Below, one piece after another: positions 1-8,775 of a stretch of 64,000 nucleotides of DNA. This DNA is from DATKAS01 sp963773315 (GTDB lineage Bacteria > Actinomycetota > Acidimicrobiia > Acidimicrobiales > DATKAS01): contig CAVZAF010000002.1 in the NCBI GenBank assembly GCA_963773315.1, forward strand, positions 806,001 through 870,000. Reading direction: 5' to 3'. Made by a program: the position numbers and the translations under genes. Within the stretch, counting starts at the first letter, position 1. Each line of letters begins with the position of its first letter. The notes beneath the pieces are model-generated. The model ran no database searches and was not told the origin of the DNA. It saw only the letters and a list, made by a program, of their open reading frames with translations.

Positions 1-166
1 TGAGCGCCGTCGCATCGCCCTCGTCGGTCTGCAATCGCCACACGAAACCCGGCGACGCGTCGCCAAGGGCGTTCACGCGATCGAGGTTGTTCACGAAGCC
101 CTCCAAGCGAGGGTCGTCGAGCGGAGCGAGCATGCGGGCGATGTTCAGCTGCGCGAGGTGAGGCAC
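1..166 (-). CDS. DUF3291 domain protein, N-terminal part (cut by window edge)
   Basis: An open frame runs from a GTG at 166 to the left edge and encodes about 55 residues, beginning VPHLAQLNIARMLAPLDDPR and containing GFVWRLQTDEGDAT. The N-terminal HLAQLNIAR..APLD..DP and the central SPGFVWRLQ are typical of the DUF3291 family, small proteins of unknown function distantly related to antibiotic-biosynthesis-monooxygenase folds. The gene starts 9 bases after the stop of the DUF5317 gene on the same strand, so it is probably its downstream operon partner. The C-terminal half lies outside the window. Confidence 0.75.
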   Translation of the reverse strand, partial: MPHLAQLNIARMLAPLDDPRLEGFVNNLDRVNALGDASPGFVWRLQTDEGDATAL

Positions 167-175
167 TCCGTCTGT

Positions 176-944
176 CTAGCGGCGGCTGGGAAGCGGTTCC
201 CCCGAGTAACGCTCGACGAGCGGCGGAGGCGCATCGTCGTCGTCAGGGGCGAGGCTCGCCAGCAGCGGCGGCGCCTCCTCGGTGCGAATGGTCTCGCGGA
301 GGTCGAGCACCCAGTCGTCGATCCCCTCGGACGACGACTTCGGTGTCGCCCACGCCGGCAACGCGCTCGATGCGTGCTTCGGGGCGTGTGCCCAAGCCGG
401 CCCGCGAGCGACCGAGTGCCGAGGCGCGGTCCGCCTCGCCAGACGGAAGCCCACGTCGAGCAGACCGAAGAGCGCGATGAGGTCGCCGAAGGTCACGACC
501 ATCCCGAGCGCGCTCAAAGGCACGATCGCGGTGAGTGGCTCGAGCCGATCGCCCGGCTCGGCTAGCCGCCGTGCGGGCCCGAGGTCGGCGGTGGCCACGG
601 AGGCCTCATCGGCGATCCCGGCTCGCACGACCGACTCCACGCGCACGGGCATCGCCTGGTTCGCGAGCAGCACGACCAGGTTGCACGCGAGCCCGATCGC
701 GACGATCGACATGCCGGTCATGCGCCAGTTGAAGATCGCAAACGCGATGAGCAACGCCCACCCGATCGCGACCAGCCCTGTCGTTCGACCGGGATCGCCG
801 ATCCAGGGCAAGACCATCGAACGCGAGCCCGAGCGCGCCGATAGGCCACTTGCGCACCCGCGTCGTTCGCACCGCCCGCCACCGCCCGCCGAAGACGAGT
901 CCGACGACGAGGCCGACCAACACCGTCGCCACTGGCAGCCACAT
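176..944 (-). CDS. DUF5317 family membrane protein, one-base frameshift
   Basis: The N-terminal part (MWLPVATVLVGLVVGLVFGG, then RKWPIGALGLAF) reads from the ATG at 944. The rest (GDPGRTTGLVAIGWALLIAF, NWRMTGMSIVAIGLACNLVV, then VIANQAMPVR-like text) reads in the next frame to the stop at 176. The switch lies near 815-830 and equals one extra base; removing it gives a clean 255-residue protein. Several hydrophobic helices followed by a conserved NxAMPV element are typical of DUF5317, integral membrane proteins of unknown function in Actinobacteria and Firmicutes. The C-terminal 60 residues are polar. Either a sequencing insertion or a recent inactivation. Confidence 0.7.
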
Positions 945-986
945 GACGGGTTCAACGTACTTCCGCGCCCGTCCGCGGACGGGGAT

Positions 987-1511
987 TCAGGCGATGACGA
1001 CCACGGGGGTGCCGACGCCCGCGAAGTCCCACATCTTCGCGGCGTCCTCGACGCGCTGGCGCACGCAGCCCGAGCTGCGGAAGGTGCCCAGCTGCTCGAG
1101 CGTCTGGATCGGTCTGCCGTTCCGGCGTACCGGGATCGAGTGGAACCCGATCGCGAGCGTGCGCCCCTTCGCGAAGCGCACCATGTACTGCATCGAGACC
1201 GAGCCGTTGTGCGCGCTCGACATAGGTGAACGGGAGTACACGGAGTAGAGGCCGGGCCTCGGCACGCCGCGCCGGCCCGAGACCAACCAAGAGTCGAACG
1301 CGACGCCGTCGTCGCCGACCAGCCACACGCGCTGCGCGCTGTTGCTGTAGACGACTCGCCGTCCGGCGCCTGTGCCCCCCGGGAGCGCGGGAAACGTGGG
1401 CAGGGCAGCCGCGTCTTGCGCACCAGCAACCGCAGGGAACGACACCGCGAGCAACGATCCGATCATGAACACGATCGCCGCGAACGTGGTCGTTGCTCTC
1501 CGCCGTCCCAT
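987..1511 (-). CDS. L,D-transpeptidase (YkuD fold), secreted
   Basis: 174 residues. The start at 1511 is chosen because a TACCAT box lies six bases upstream and because it yields a signal peptide (MGRRRATTTF followed by a hydrophobic stretch ending AVAGAQ). The C-terminal half has the YkuD signature: IGFHSIP, then about 18 residues later a SSGCVR motif carrying the catalytic cysteine. Such enzymes make 3-3 cross-links in peptidoglycan or attach proteins to it, outside the membrane. The protein is short compared with mycobacterial Ldt enzymes and lacks their Ig-like domains. It is divergent from the acyl-CoA carboxylase gene; the two -10 boxes are about 40 bases apart. Confidence 0.85.
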   Translation of the reverse strand: MGRRRATTTFAAIVFMIGSLLAVSFPAVAGAQDAAALPTFPALPGGTGAGRRVVYSNSAQRVWLVGDDGVAFDSWLVSGRRGVPRPGLYSVYSRSPMSSAHNGSVSMQYMVRFAKGRTLAIGFHSIPVRRNGRPIQTLEQLGTFRSSGCVRQRVEDAAKMWDFAGVGTPVVVIA

Positions 1512-1562
1512 CGGACCATGGTACGGAAGGACCGCGACGGGACGCAGCGGTACCGTGCTGCG

Positions 1563-3144
1563 GTGAGCGATCAGCCGAACCTCCACGACTGGAAGCCGCT
1601 CGTCGACGATCTCGCCGACGCGTCGAGAGCGGGCGACCGGGATGGGTGGACCTGCGCTCGTCGAGCGGCAGCGCTCGATGGGCAAGATGCCCGTCAGGGA
1701 GCGCATCGACCTGCTGCTCGATCCCCACACGTTCGTCGAGTTCGGACAGCTCGCCGACTCGATGGATCCCGCGATCGAGGCCGACCGGGGCTACCTCGCG
1801 GCGGACGGCATGGTTGCGGGGGTCGGCGAGATCGATGGCCGCCGAGTCGCGGTGTGCGCGTACGACTTCACCGTGATGGCGGGTTCGATGGGTCAAGTCG
1901 GCGAGCACAAGACCGAGCGTCTGCGCGAGGTCGCGCTGCGCCAGCGCATCCCGATCGTCTGGCTGCTCGACTCCGCCGGCGCGCGCATCCAGGCCTCGAC
2001 AGGTTCGACGTTCGCCGAGGCCGGCCACCTGTTCCGGGAGCAGGTGACGATGAGCGGCGTGGTGCCGCAGGTCGCTGCGATGCTCGGCCACTGCGCCGCA
2101 GGCACTGCGTACATCCCCGCGCTCGCCGACTTCATCCCGATGGTCAAGGGCACTTCGTCGATGGCGCTCGGCGGCCGCCACCTGGTGAAGGCGGCGACGG
2201 GGGAGGAGGTCACCGAGGAGGAGATGGGCGGCTCCGAGGTGCACACGAAGATCAGCGGTGTCGCCGACCTCGAGGTCGCAAGCGACGCGGAGTGCCTCGC
2301 TGTCGTGCGTTCGTACCTCTCCTTCTTCCCGAGCAACAACACCGAGCAGCCGCCGGTGCGAGTGTCGACCGACCCGGTCGACCGCCGATGCGAGGAGCTG
2401 TACGACATCGTGCCCACCGCGCCTCGTCGTGCCTACGACATGCGCAAGGTGATCAAGGTCGTCGTCGACGACGGCGAGGTGTTCGAGATGAAGCCGGGCT
2501 GGGCGCGCAACCTCGTCACCGCGTTCGCCCGCGTCGGCGGGCACCCGGTCGGCATCGTGGCGAGTCAGCCCATGGTGCTCGGTGGGGCGCTCGACGTGAA
2601 CGCCGCCGACAAGGCCGCCCGCTTCGTGTGGTTGTGCGACGCGTTCAACATCCCGCTCGTCTTCCTGCACGACGTGCCGGGCTTCATCGTCGGCTCCGCG
2701 GTCGAGAAGCAGGGCATCATCAGGCACGGCGCCAAGATGCTCTTCGCGGTGTCCGAGGCCACGGTGCCCAAGGTGTCGATCGTGCTTCGCAAGTCGTACG
2801 GCGCGGGCTACTTCGTGATGAACGGCACCGCGTACGAGTGCGACTACATCGCGATCTGGCCGACGGCCGAGATCGCGGTGATGGGGCCGGACGGCATGGT
2901 GAACATCATCATGCGCAAGCAGCTCGAAGCGATCCCCGAGGGCAAGGAGCGCGATGCCGCACGCATCGCGATGGCTGAGGAGCTCCGCAAGAACATCGAC
3001 CCCTACATCGCCGCCGGGCACGCGCACGTCGACGACGTCATCGACCCCGCGGAGACGCGTCTCGCGATCTGGAGGGGCCTGCAGGTGTCGAGCACGAAGC
3101 GCGTCGATCGCCCTTGGCGCAAGCACGGCGTGCTTCCAGTGTGA
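1563..3144 (+). CDS. Acyl-CoA carboxylase, carboxyltransferase (beta) subunit; one-base frameshift near the N-terminus
   Basis: Transfers the carboxyl group from carboxybiotin to an acyl-CoA (propionyl-, acetyl- or longer). The body from 1642 (MGGPALVERQ, PVRERIDLLLD, LLDSAGARIQ, then the acyl-CoA binding and C-terminal GAGYFVMNG region) is a normal AccD/PccB protein of about 500 residues. The expected N-terminal helix (VSDQPNLHDWKPLVDDLADA) is encoded just upstream in another frame, starting at a GTG at 1563 that has a TACCGT box six bases before it. One extra base near 1630-1640 explains the break; without it the protein is 526 residues. No biotin carboxylase lies in the window, but a free biotin carrier protein follows at 4006. 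The exact substrate cannot be read from the sequence. Confidence 0.85.
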
Positions 3145-3157
3145 GCAAACCGCGGAG

Positions 3158-3949
3158 CTACGGGCGGCTGCGCACCCCGACGAGCAGCGTCTCGATGATC
3201 CGGCGCGGCGCTTCGTTGAGGAGGGGGAACGCCAGTGCGCGCTTGGGAAGCCGCACGTGCCGTTTGCCCTTCTCGACGGCGGCGACGACCTCGTCGGCCA
3301 CCTGCTCTTTCGGGATGTCGACGAGCATCTGGATCTTGTAGAAGCGGTCGAACGACTTGCGTGTCGGCGCGAAGTCGTTCACGTGCTCGAGCATGTCGGT
3401 CGGGATCGGGCCGAGCTCGACGAGCGTGGTGCCGATCGGCGTGCCCTTCAGCTCGAGGCGAAGCACGCCCGTGAAGTTCGTGAGGCCACCCTTCGTCGAG
3501 CAGTAGCTCGTCATGCCCGAGAAGCCGCCCACACCCGCGAGCGACGACACGTTCACGATGTGACCGCGGCCGCGGCGCAGCATCCCGGGCAACACCTGTC
3601 GGCACAGCTCGATCGGTGTCACGAGGTTCACCTGGTGGATCGTGCGCACTTCCTCCGCGCTCGTGTCGACGAGCGCGGAGGCCATGTCGAGGCCCGCGTT
3701 GTTGACGAGGATGTCGACCGGCCCGTGGTCGCGCTCGATCCGGTCGATGAGGCCGTCGACCTGCGCAGCGTCGGCGAGGTCCGTGGGGACCGCAGTACCT
3801 CCGATGTCGGCCATGACCTTGCCGAGCAGATCGGCGTTGCGCGCGACTCCGATCACGTGGGCGCCCTTGGCGACGAACCGCTTCGCGATCGCCTCTCCGA
3901 TGCCCCGCGACGCACCGGTCACGAGCACGTTGCGTCCTCTGAGATCCAT
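3158..3949 (-). CDS. Short-chain dehydrogenase/reductase (SDR)
   Basis: 263 residues, a full-length classical SDR. NAD(P) binding motif TGASRGIGEAIA at residues 11-22, NNAG near residue 85, catalytic Ser (NVSSLAG), and the YCSTKGG catalytic Tyr-Lys pair near residue 155. The last 40 residues (RLPKRALAFPLLNEAPRRII) are hydrophobic and basic and could touch a membrane, as in several SDRs of lipid metabolism. The gene ends 14 bases after the stop of the carboxyltransferase on the other strand. Substrate unknown; the lipid-related neighbours make a 3-oxoacyl or hydroxyacyl substrate possible, but that is inference. Confidence 0.85.
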   Translation of the reverse strand: MDLRGRNVLVTGASRGIGEAIAKRFVAKGAHVIGVARNADLLGKVMADIGGTAVPTDLADAAQVDGLIDRIERDHGPVDILVNNAGLDMASALVDTSAEEVRTIHQVNLVTPIELCRQVLPGMLRRGRGHIVNVSSLAGVGGFSGMTSYCSTKGGLTNFTGVLRLELKGTPIGTTLVELGPIPTDMLEHVNDFAPTRKSFDRFYKIQMLVDIPKEQVADEVVAAVEKGKRHVRLPKRALAFPLLNEAPRRIIETLLVGVRSRP

Positions 3950-4005
3950 TCCGTCCCCCCCTCGGTCCGGGCCCCGCCAGCGCCGGGCGCCCTAGTCTCG
4001 CCCAC

Positions 4006-4221
4006 ATGGCGACCGAGGTTCGAGCCGAGATCACCGCGAACGTGTGGCAGGTGCGCACAGAAGTCGGCGCGCAGGTGCAAGAAGGCGACGAGCTCGTCAT
4101 CCTCGAGTCGATGAAGATGGAGATCCCGGTGGTCGCGCCGGTGCCCGGCACGATCAGCGACGTCCGCGTCGCCCCCGACGACAAGATCCAGGAGGGCGAC
4201 GTCGTCGTCGTGATCGACTGA
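4006..4221 (+). CDS. Biotin carboxyl carrier protein (free biotinyl domain)
   Basis: 71 residues that consist of one biotinyl/lipoyl domain. The ESMKMEIP motif at residues 35-42 carries the lysine that is biotinylated, and the second half-barrel (VAPVPGTISDVRV) follows. It carries carboxybiotin between a biotin carboxylase and a carboxyltransferase; the carboxyltransferase at 1563 is the obvious partner. Stand-alone carriers of this size occur in many Actinobacteria beside acyl-CoA carboxylase genes. A TAGTCT box at 3993-3998 ends seven bases before the ATG, which suggests a leaderless mRNA. Confidence 0.9.
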   Translation: MATEVRAEITANVWQVRTEVGAQVQEGDELVILESMKMEIPVVAPVPGTISDVRVAPDDKIQEGDVVVVID

Positions 4222-4320
4222 TACTCCTCGTCGCCGTCGTCCGCTTCGCTTCCGCCGGCTCCTGCTCGCTGTCGCTCGACAATCGGTGCTGCGCGCACCC
4301 GGCGGCGCATTGCGCCGCCC
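4222..4320 (+). repeat. Intergenic repeat copy A with terminal hairpin
   Basis: About 90 bases with strong similarity to 42424-42520: both contain TTCCGCCGGCTC, then ACAATCGGTGC, then a CG-rich run, and both end in the same inverted repeat. In this copy the inverted repeat is at 4301-4319 (GGCGGCGC, loop ATT, GCGCCGCC). It lies between the convergent biotin carrier and esterase genes, so the hairpin probably ends transcription of one or both. Confidence 0.8.
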
Positions 4321-4321
4321 A

Positions 4322-5239
4322 CTAGCTCGCGAAGACGCCCTTCAGCAGCTCGATCGACTCGGCCTGCGCGGCGTCGGCTGCGGGCAGCACGCCCACCATC
4401 GTGAAGAAGCCGTGGATCTGGCCGTCGTAGCGCGTGTTGGTGACGGCCACGCCGACATCTCGCAGCTTCTCGGCGTACGCCTCGCCTTCGTCGCGGAGAG
4501 GATCGAACTCCGCGGTGATGACGTGCGCGCCCGGCGCCTTTGCGAGGACCGCGTCATCGGCGAAGAGGGGCGACAGCAGCGGCTGCGTCACGTCGGTGCC
4601 CTCGTCGTAGTAGTGGCCCATGAACCAGTCCATCGACTCCTTGGTGAGGAGGTAGCCCTCCGCGTTCTCCTTGATGGACGGATGCGACATCGTGATGTCG
4701 ACCACCGGGTACACGAGCAGCTGGTAGGCGATGCCCGGCACCTCGTTCGCGACGATCGCGCTGAGGTTGCCGCCGGCGGAGTCGCCGCCGACCGCGATGC
4801 GCGCCGGGTCAGCCCCGAGCTCGGCCGCGTTGGCCTTCACCCATTTCGCAACCGCGAGGCACGCGTGCACGCCGGCGGGGAACTTGGCCTCGGGCGCGAG
4901 CGGGTAGTCCACGTTGACGACCACGCAGCCGGCGCCGTTGGCGAGCCGCCGCGCCGTGCCCTCGCTGTTCTCGGCACTCCCGATGACGAACCCGCCGCCG
5001 TGGATCCAGATCAGCAACGGGAGCGGGCCGCTGGGCGCGCCGGCTGGCTTGATCACCTGGCACTTCACGCCCTCGATCGTCTGCCACTCGCTCGACGCGA
5101 CGTCTGGCATCGGCGGTGCCATCGCGTCCATGGCGCCCATCTGGTCTCTCAGCTCTTGCGGCGTGATGTCGCCACCGAGCTTGAAGCCCATCTGGTCGAT
5201 GAGGTCGAGGATCTGACGTACTTCGGGATCGACAGGCAT
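4322..5239 (-). CDS. Alpha/beta hydrolase, hormone-sensitive-lipase type esterase
   Basis: 305 residues. The HGGGFVIGS oxyanion-hole motif near residue 80, the nucleophile motif GDSAGGN near residue 153, an acid in EFDPLRDEG and a histidine in IHGFF near residue 275 make up a complete HSL-family catalytic set. Proteins of this family hydrolyse short-chain carboxylic esters, including lipid-derived esters; the true substrate is unknown. The first 45 residues are a family-typical cap helix. A TACGAT box seven bases before the ATG suggests leaderless expression. Confidence 0.85.
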   Translation of the reverse strand: MPVDPEVRQILDLIDQMGFKLGGDITPQELRDQMGAMDAMAPPMPDVASSEWQTIEGVKCQVIKPAGAPSGPLPLLIWIHGGGFVIGSAENSEGTARRLANGAGCVVVNVDYPLAPEAKFPAGVHACLAVAKWVKANAAELGADPARIAVGGDSAGGNLSAIVANEVPGIAYQLLVYPVVDITMSHPSIKENAEGYLLTKESMDWFMGHYYDEGTDVTQPLLSPLFADDAVLAKAPGAHVITAEFDPLRDEGEAYAEKLRDVGVAVTNTRYDGQIHGFFTMVGVLPAADAAQAESIELLKGVFAS

Positions 5240-5266
5240 CCGGCGGATCGTATGCCGCCGCCGCGC

Positions 5267-6421
5267 TCAGATGTTCGGCGGCAGCAGTCGAGCGACGTTC
5301 TCGTAGAAGAAGTAGAGGATGAAGAGGAAGGGGATGACTGCGAGGAGGTACGCGGCCCACCGCTTCCAATGCCGGCCGAGGAACCAGAAGGCGGCGACGA
5401 TCACGCCCGCCAGCGCGCCCCACAAGATCGTCGGGAACCATGCGCCCGAGTCACTGAACCAGCCGGCACTGAACGAGTCGAGCCCGGACACCAGCGCGTT
5501 GTCGGCGGCCTGCTCGCCACCGCCGGCCGTCTCGCCCCCGCCGGCAGTCTCGGTGCCGCCGATCGTGTCGTCGCCCGGAAGCGTGCTGCCGGGTGATGCC
5601 GCCGCGGCGGTGGTCGCCGGCGCGGGCAGCGGCGTGGCCGACGCCGTCGTATCGAGCTTCGCCTTGACGACGATGCGCTGTCGCGACGAGTAGCGCGGGT
5701 TGCACGAGGTGAGCGTGAGCGTCGCGTCGGGTGTCGGGTCGAGCACGGTGAAGTCGGTCGGCTTCACGATCTTGGTCTCGGTGACGAGATACCGGAACGT
5801 GCCCTGCACAGTGGTCACGATGATCTCGTCGCCCACCGCCAGCTCGTCGACGCGGAAGAACGGCGCGCCGTAGGTGGTGCGGTGCCCTGCGATCGCGGCG
5901 TTGCCGATCTGCCCGGGCAGCGCGCTGTTCGGGTAGTGGCCAGGGCCCTTGCGAAGGTCGGAGAGCGCGACGCCGGCGACGACGATCTTGTCGACGCCGA
6001 TCTTCGGGATCTGGATGCGCGCGAGCGGGTCGCCCTCCTTCACCTTCTCCGGCGGCGCGGCGGACAGCGGCAGGGTGGTCGTGCTCGGCACCGTCGCAAC
6101 CGGCGTCGACGCCGCGACCGTGGTGACGGTCGTGGGAGCGGTGGTCGGCGCCGGGGTGGTCGCGATGATGTCGTTGAACTGCGCTTCCAGCTTGTTCTGC
6201 GACCGAGCCTCCTGGATGCCCGTGCCCCACAGCTGGTAGGCCACGAAGCCCAGCACCAGCACGCCCAGGACGATCAGGACCCGCCCGAGGCCTCCGACCA
6301 CCCATCGCCAGTCGTGCACGGTGCTCCGCTTGGCGGGTGCCTCGGGAGGCGCCGCGTCGCCACCAGCATCGGCCGCGGGCTCTGCCGTATCGAGGTCGAT
6401 GCCGCCGCCGTCGACGTCCAC
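5267..6421 (-). CDS. Class E sortase with C-terminal membrane segments
   Basis: About 384 residues from a GTG at 6421, chosen because a TACCCT box lies six bases upstream; a TTG at 6469 in the same frame is less likely. Acidic N-terminus, one transmembrane helix near residues 40-65, a Thr/Pro-rich linker, then the sortase barrel: IPKIGVDKIVV, the histidine in AIAGHRTTYG, the catalytic cysteine in TLTSCNPRYSSRQR followed by the conserved Arg. A second low-complexity linker with Gly/Glu repeats leads to two C-terminal helices. Class E sortases attach proteins to the cell wall at LAXTG-type signals. No obvious substrate is encoded nearby. The C-terminal double helix is an unusual extension. Confidence 0.85.
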   Translation of the reverse strand: MDVDGGGIDLDTAEPAADAGGDAAPPEAPAKRSTVHDWRWVVGGLGRVLIVLGVLVLGFVAYQLWGTGIQEARSQNKLEAQFNDIIATTPAPTTAPTTVTTVAASTPVATVPSTTTLPLSAAPPEKVKEGDPLARIQIPKIGVDKIVVAGVALSDLRKGPGHYPNSALPGQIGNAAIAGHRTTYGAPFFRVDELAVGDEIIVTTVQGTFRYLVTETKIVKPTDFTVLDPTPDATLTLTSCNPRYSSRQRIVVKAKLDTTASATPLPAPATTAAAASPGSTLPGDDTIGGTETAGGGETAGGGEQAADNALVSGLDSFSAGWFSDSGAWFPTILWGALAGVIVAAFWFLGRHWKRWAAYLLAVIPFLFILYFFYENVARLLPPNI

Positions 6422-6487
6422 GAAGGCAGGGTACCCGGGCCCCGCATTGTCGCTTCCGCGCCCCCACAACTACGGTGAGCAGGGCTC

Positions 6488-7156
6488 ATGGACTCCGTCG
6501 TCCACCTTCGCGCGGCGGTCTCGCTGCTCGGGCGCTTCCCCGCGCTCGCCGGAGTCGACCTTGACGTCGCGCCGAGTGAGATCGTCCTCGTCAGAGGCCC
6601 CAACGGCGCCGGCAAGACCACCTTGCTGCGGCTCTGTGCCGGACTCGCGCACGTGTCGTCGGGCGAGGCGGTCGTCCTCGGGTGCGACCTCACCCGCGAT
6701 CCGCGGGCGGTGCGCGCTCGTGTCGGCCTCCTCGGCCACACGACGGCGCTCTACGACGACCTGAACGTCGTGGACAACATCCGGTTCTGGTCGCGTGCGG
6801 CCGGCGCCCGCAGCGCGGACACCGAGGAAGCGATCGAGCAGCTCGGCTTGGGGGGCCGCCTCGCGAGGGTGCCGGTCGCCCGGCTCTCTGCGGGTCAGCG
6901 CCGGCGGGCTGCCCTCGCGATCTTGGTGGCGCGCCGTCCTGAGCTCTGGCTCCTCGACGAGCCGCACGCGGGACTCGACGCGACCGGCCGTGACCTCGTC
7001 GATGACCTCGTACGGCGGGCGGCGGCGGCCGGCGCGACCGTCCTGATCGCGTCCCACGAGCTCGACCGGGCGGTTCCGCTCGCCGGTCGCACGGTCACGA
7101 TTGTTGGTGGCCGGGTGCAGGCCGCCCCGGTCGGGGAGGCCGTCCGTGTTCCGTGA
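6488..7156 (+). CDS. ccmA: Heme exporter ATPase CcmA
   Basis: 222 residues. ABC ATPase with Walker A GPNGAGKTT near residue 38, signature LSAGQRRR near 135 and Walker B ELWLLDEPHAGLD near 157. First gene of the cytochrome c maturation operon; with CcmB it powers release of heme-loaded CcmE from the CcmCDE complex. The ATG follows a TACGGT box by 11 bases, so the leader is very short. The gene is divergent from the sortase gene; this identity rests mainly on the ccmB-I genes that follow directly. Confidence 0.9.
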   Translation: MDSVVHLRAAVSLLGRFPALAGVDLDVAPSEIVLVRGPNGAGKTTLLRLCAGLAHVSSGEAVVLGCDLTRDPRAVRARVGLLGHTTALYDDLNVVDNIRFWSRAAGARSADTEEAIEQLGLGGRLARVPVARLSAGQRRRAALAILVARRPELWLLDEPHAGLDATGRDLVDDLVRRAAAAGATVLIASHELDRAVPLAGRTVTIVGGRVQAAPVGEAVRVP

Positions 7157-7814
7157 TGCCGCCCTGGTCGCCGGGAAGGATCTGCGCATCGAGGCCCGCT
7201 CGCGCGTCGCGACCAACCAGATCGGCCCGTTCGCCCTGCTCGTGCTCATCCTCTTCGCGTTCGCTCTCGACCCCGACCGCGGCATCCTCACCCGCGCCAC
7301 GGCAGGCCTGTTCTGGATCACGGTGCTCTTCTGCACCTTGCTCGCCGTCCAACGTGCCTTCTCGATCGAGTCGGCCGACGGCAACCGCGACGCCCTGCGC
7401 CTGACCGCGCTCGACCCGGCCGGGATCTTCCTGGGAAAGGCCGCTGCCGTCGCGCTCGAGCTGCTCGGTCTGGAGGTGCTCCTCCTCCTCGGCGTGGTCG
7501 TGCTCTATGACGCGTCGCTCAACAGCGCCGGCCTTCTCGTGCTGACGGCGCTTGCCGCGACCGCCGGTCTCGCGAGCGCCGGTACGTTGTACGGCGTCCT
7601 CGCTGCCGGGCTGAGGGTGCGGGAGACCCTGCTCCCGTTGCTCTTGCTCCCGGTGGTGGCGCCGGTGCTCATCGGGGCTACGAGGGCGTTCGAGGCAGCA
7701 CTCTCCGGGTCGCCCTCTGACGGGTGGCCGTGGGTAGGGCTCCTCAGCGTCTTCGCCCTCGTGTACCTCGCGCTCGGACTCGTTGCCTTCGGACCGCTCC
7801 TCGAGGAATCGTGA
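7146..7814 (+). CDS. ccmB: Heme exporter permease CcmB
   Basis: 222 residues from a GTG at 7146 (VFRDAALVAGKDLRIEARSR), overlapping the end of ccmA by 11 bases. Six predicted membrane helices; the N-terminal KDLRIEARSR element and the ESADGNRDALR loop near residue 80 are CcmB signatures. Forms the membrane part of the CcmAB ABC complex. The upstream in-frame ATG at 7101 would add 15 residues that only shadow ccmA and is not supported. Confidence 0.9.
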   Translation: MFRDAALVAGKDLRIEARSRVATNQIGPFALLVLILFAFALDPDRGILTRATAGLFWITVLFCTLLAVQRAFSIESADGNRDALRLTALDPAGIFLGKAAAVALELLGLEVLLLLGVVVLYDASLNSAGLLVLTALAATAGLASAGTLYGVLAAGLRVRETLLPLLLLPVVAPVLIGATRAFEAALSGSPSDGWPWVGLLSVFALVYLALGLVAFGPLLEES

Positions 7815-8644
7815 TGATCGATCAGCAGACCGGGACTTCGACCGGCGCCGCGTCCTCGACGCCAAACGGCTCAGTCTCAGTGAGGTCCACCGGCACGAGG
7901 GCGACGCGCGCGCTCGGCATCGTGTGCCTCGCGGGCACGGCGCTGCTCGTGTTCCTCGGTCTCGTCGGCACTCCCGAAGACGAGGTGCAGCGCGACACGG
8001 TGCGCATCCTCTACATCCACGCGCCGGCCGCGTGGGTCGCGTACCTCGCGTTCGGTGTCACCGCCCTTTCGAGCATGTTCTACCTCTGGAAGCGCACCCG
8101 CTCGCTCACGTGGGATCGCCTCGCGGGTGCGTCGGCCGAGATCGGTGTGCTGTTCACCGCGATCACCCTGGCGACCGGGATGATCTGGGGGCACCTCTCG
8201 TGGGGCGTCTACTGGACGTGGGACGCGCGCCTCACGACGACGGCGCTGCTGTTCGTGCTCTTCCTCGGCTACCTCGCGTTGCGGCGCATGCCCGCGGAGC
8301 CGCACGTGCGAGCGAAGCGCGCTGCGATCCTCGGGATCATCGCGTTCATCGACGTCCCGATCGTCCACCAGTCGGTCGTCTGGTGGCGCACGCTGCACCA
8401 GGACGCAACGGTGCTGCGCCGTGACCTCCAGGTGCAGATCGAGGGCATCATGCTCTTCACCCTGTTCCTCGGGTTCGTGGTGTTCACTCTCATCTACGCG
8501 TGGCTGCTGCTGCATCGAGCCCGCATCGCCGTGATGGAGGACGCGCTCGACGAGCACGGCCTCGAGCTCGCCCTCGAAGAGCGCCGCGCCGAGGGGGTTG
8601 ACGCGAGCAGCGTCGACCCGAGCGAAGGGCTGGCGCCGGCATGA
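7814..8644 (+). CDS. ccmC: Heme lyase component CcmC (CcsA/CcmC family)
   Basis: 276 residues from the ATG at 7814, which overlaps the ccmB stop by one base. Six transmembrane helices; the tryptophan-rich heme-handling motif WGHLSWGVYWTWDARLTT lies near residue 125 and conserved histidines (YIHAPAAW, PIVHQSVVWW) flank it. CcmC loads heme onto CcmE at the outer face of the membrane. The last 35 residues are a charged cytoplasmic tail. Confidence 0.93.
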   Translation: MIDQQTGTSTGAASSTPNGSVSVRSTGTRATRALGIVCLAGTALLVFLGLVGTPEDEVQRDTVRILYIHAPAAWVAYLAFGVTALSSMFYLWKRTRSLTWDRLAGASAEIGVLFTAITLATGMIWGHLSWGVYWTWDARLTTTALLFVLFLGYLALRRMPAEPHVRAKRAAILGIIAFIDVPIVHQSVVWWRTLHQDATVLRRDLQVQIEGIMLFTLFLGFVVFTLIYAWLLLHRARIAVMEDALDEHGLELALEERRAEGVDASSVDPSEGLAPA

Positions 8645-8775
8645 GGGACGCGGGCTGGATCCTCAGTGCTTACGTCATCGTCCTGGGCGGGATCGCGCTG
8701 TACGCGATCCGACTCGTCACGCGTGGCCGCTCGCTCGCGAAGCAGCTCCCTGACGAGGACAAGACGTGGACCTGA
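8641..8775 (+). CDS. ccmD: Small heme exporter protein CcmD
   Basis: 44 residues, MRDAGWILSAYVIVLGGIAL then YAIRLVTRGRSLAKQLPDED. One membrane helix followed by a basic stretch, as expected for CcmD, which stabilises the CcmC-CcmE complex. The ATG overlaps the ccmC stop (ATGA) and the ccmE start lies inside its 3' end. Position between ccmC and ccmE is the canonical one. Sequence conservation in CcmD is low, so the call rests on size, topology and location. Confidence 0.85.
   Translation: MRDAGWILSAYVIVLGGIALYAIRLVTRGRSLAKQLPDEDKTWT

Noticed and set aside
952..3126. A 724-codon open frame on the minus strand over accD
   Set aside because: It is an antisense shadow of a conserved gene: Arg/His/Asp-rich low-complexity text with no family motif, as expected in very GC-rich DNA.
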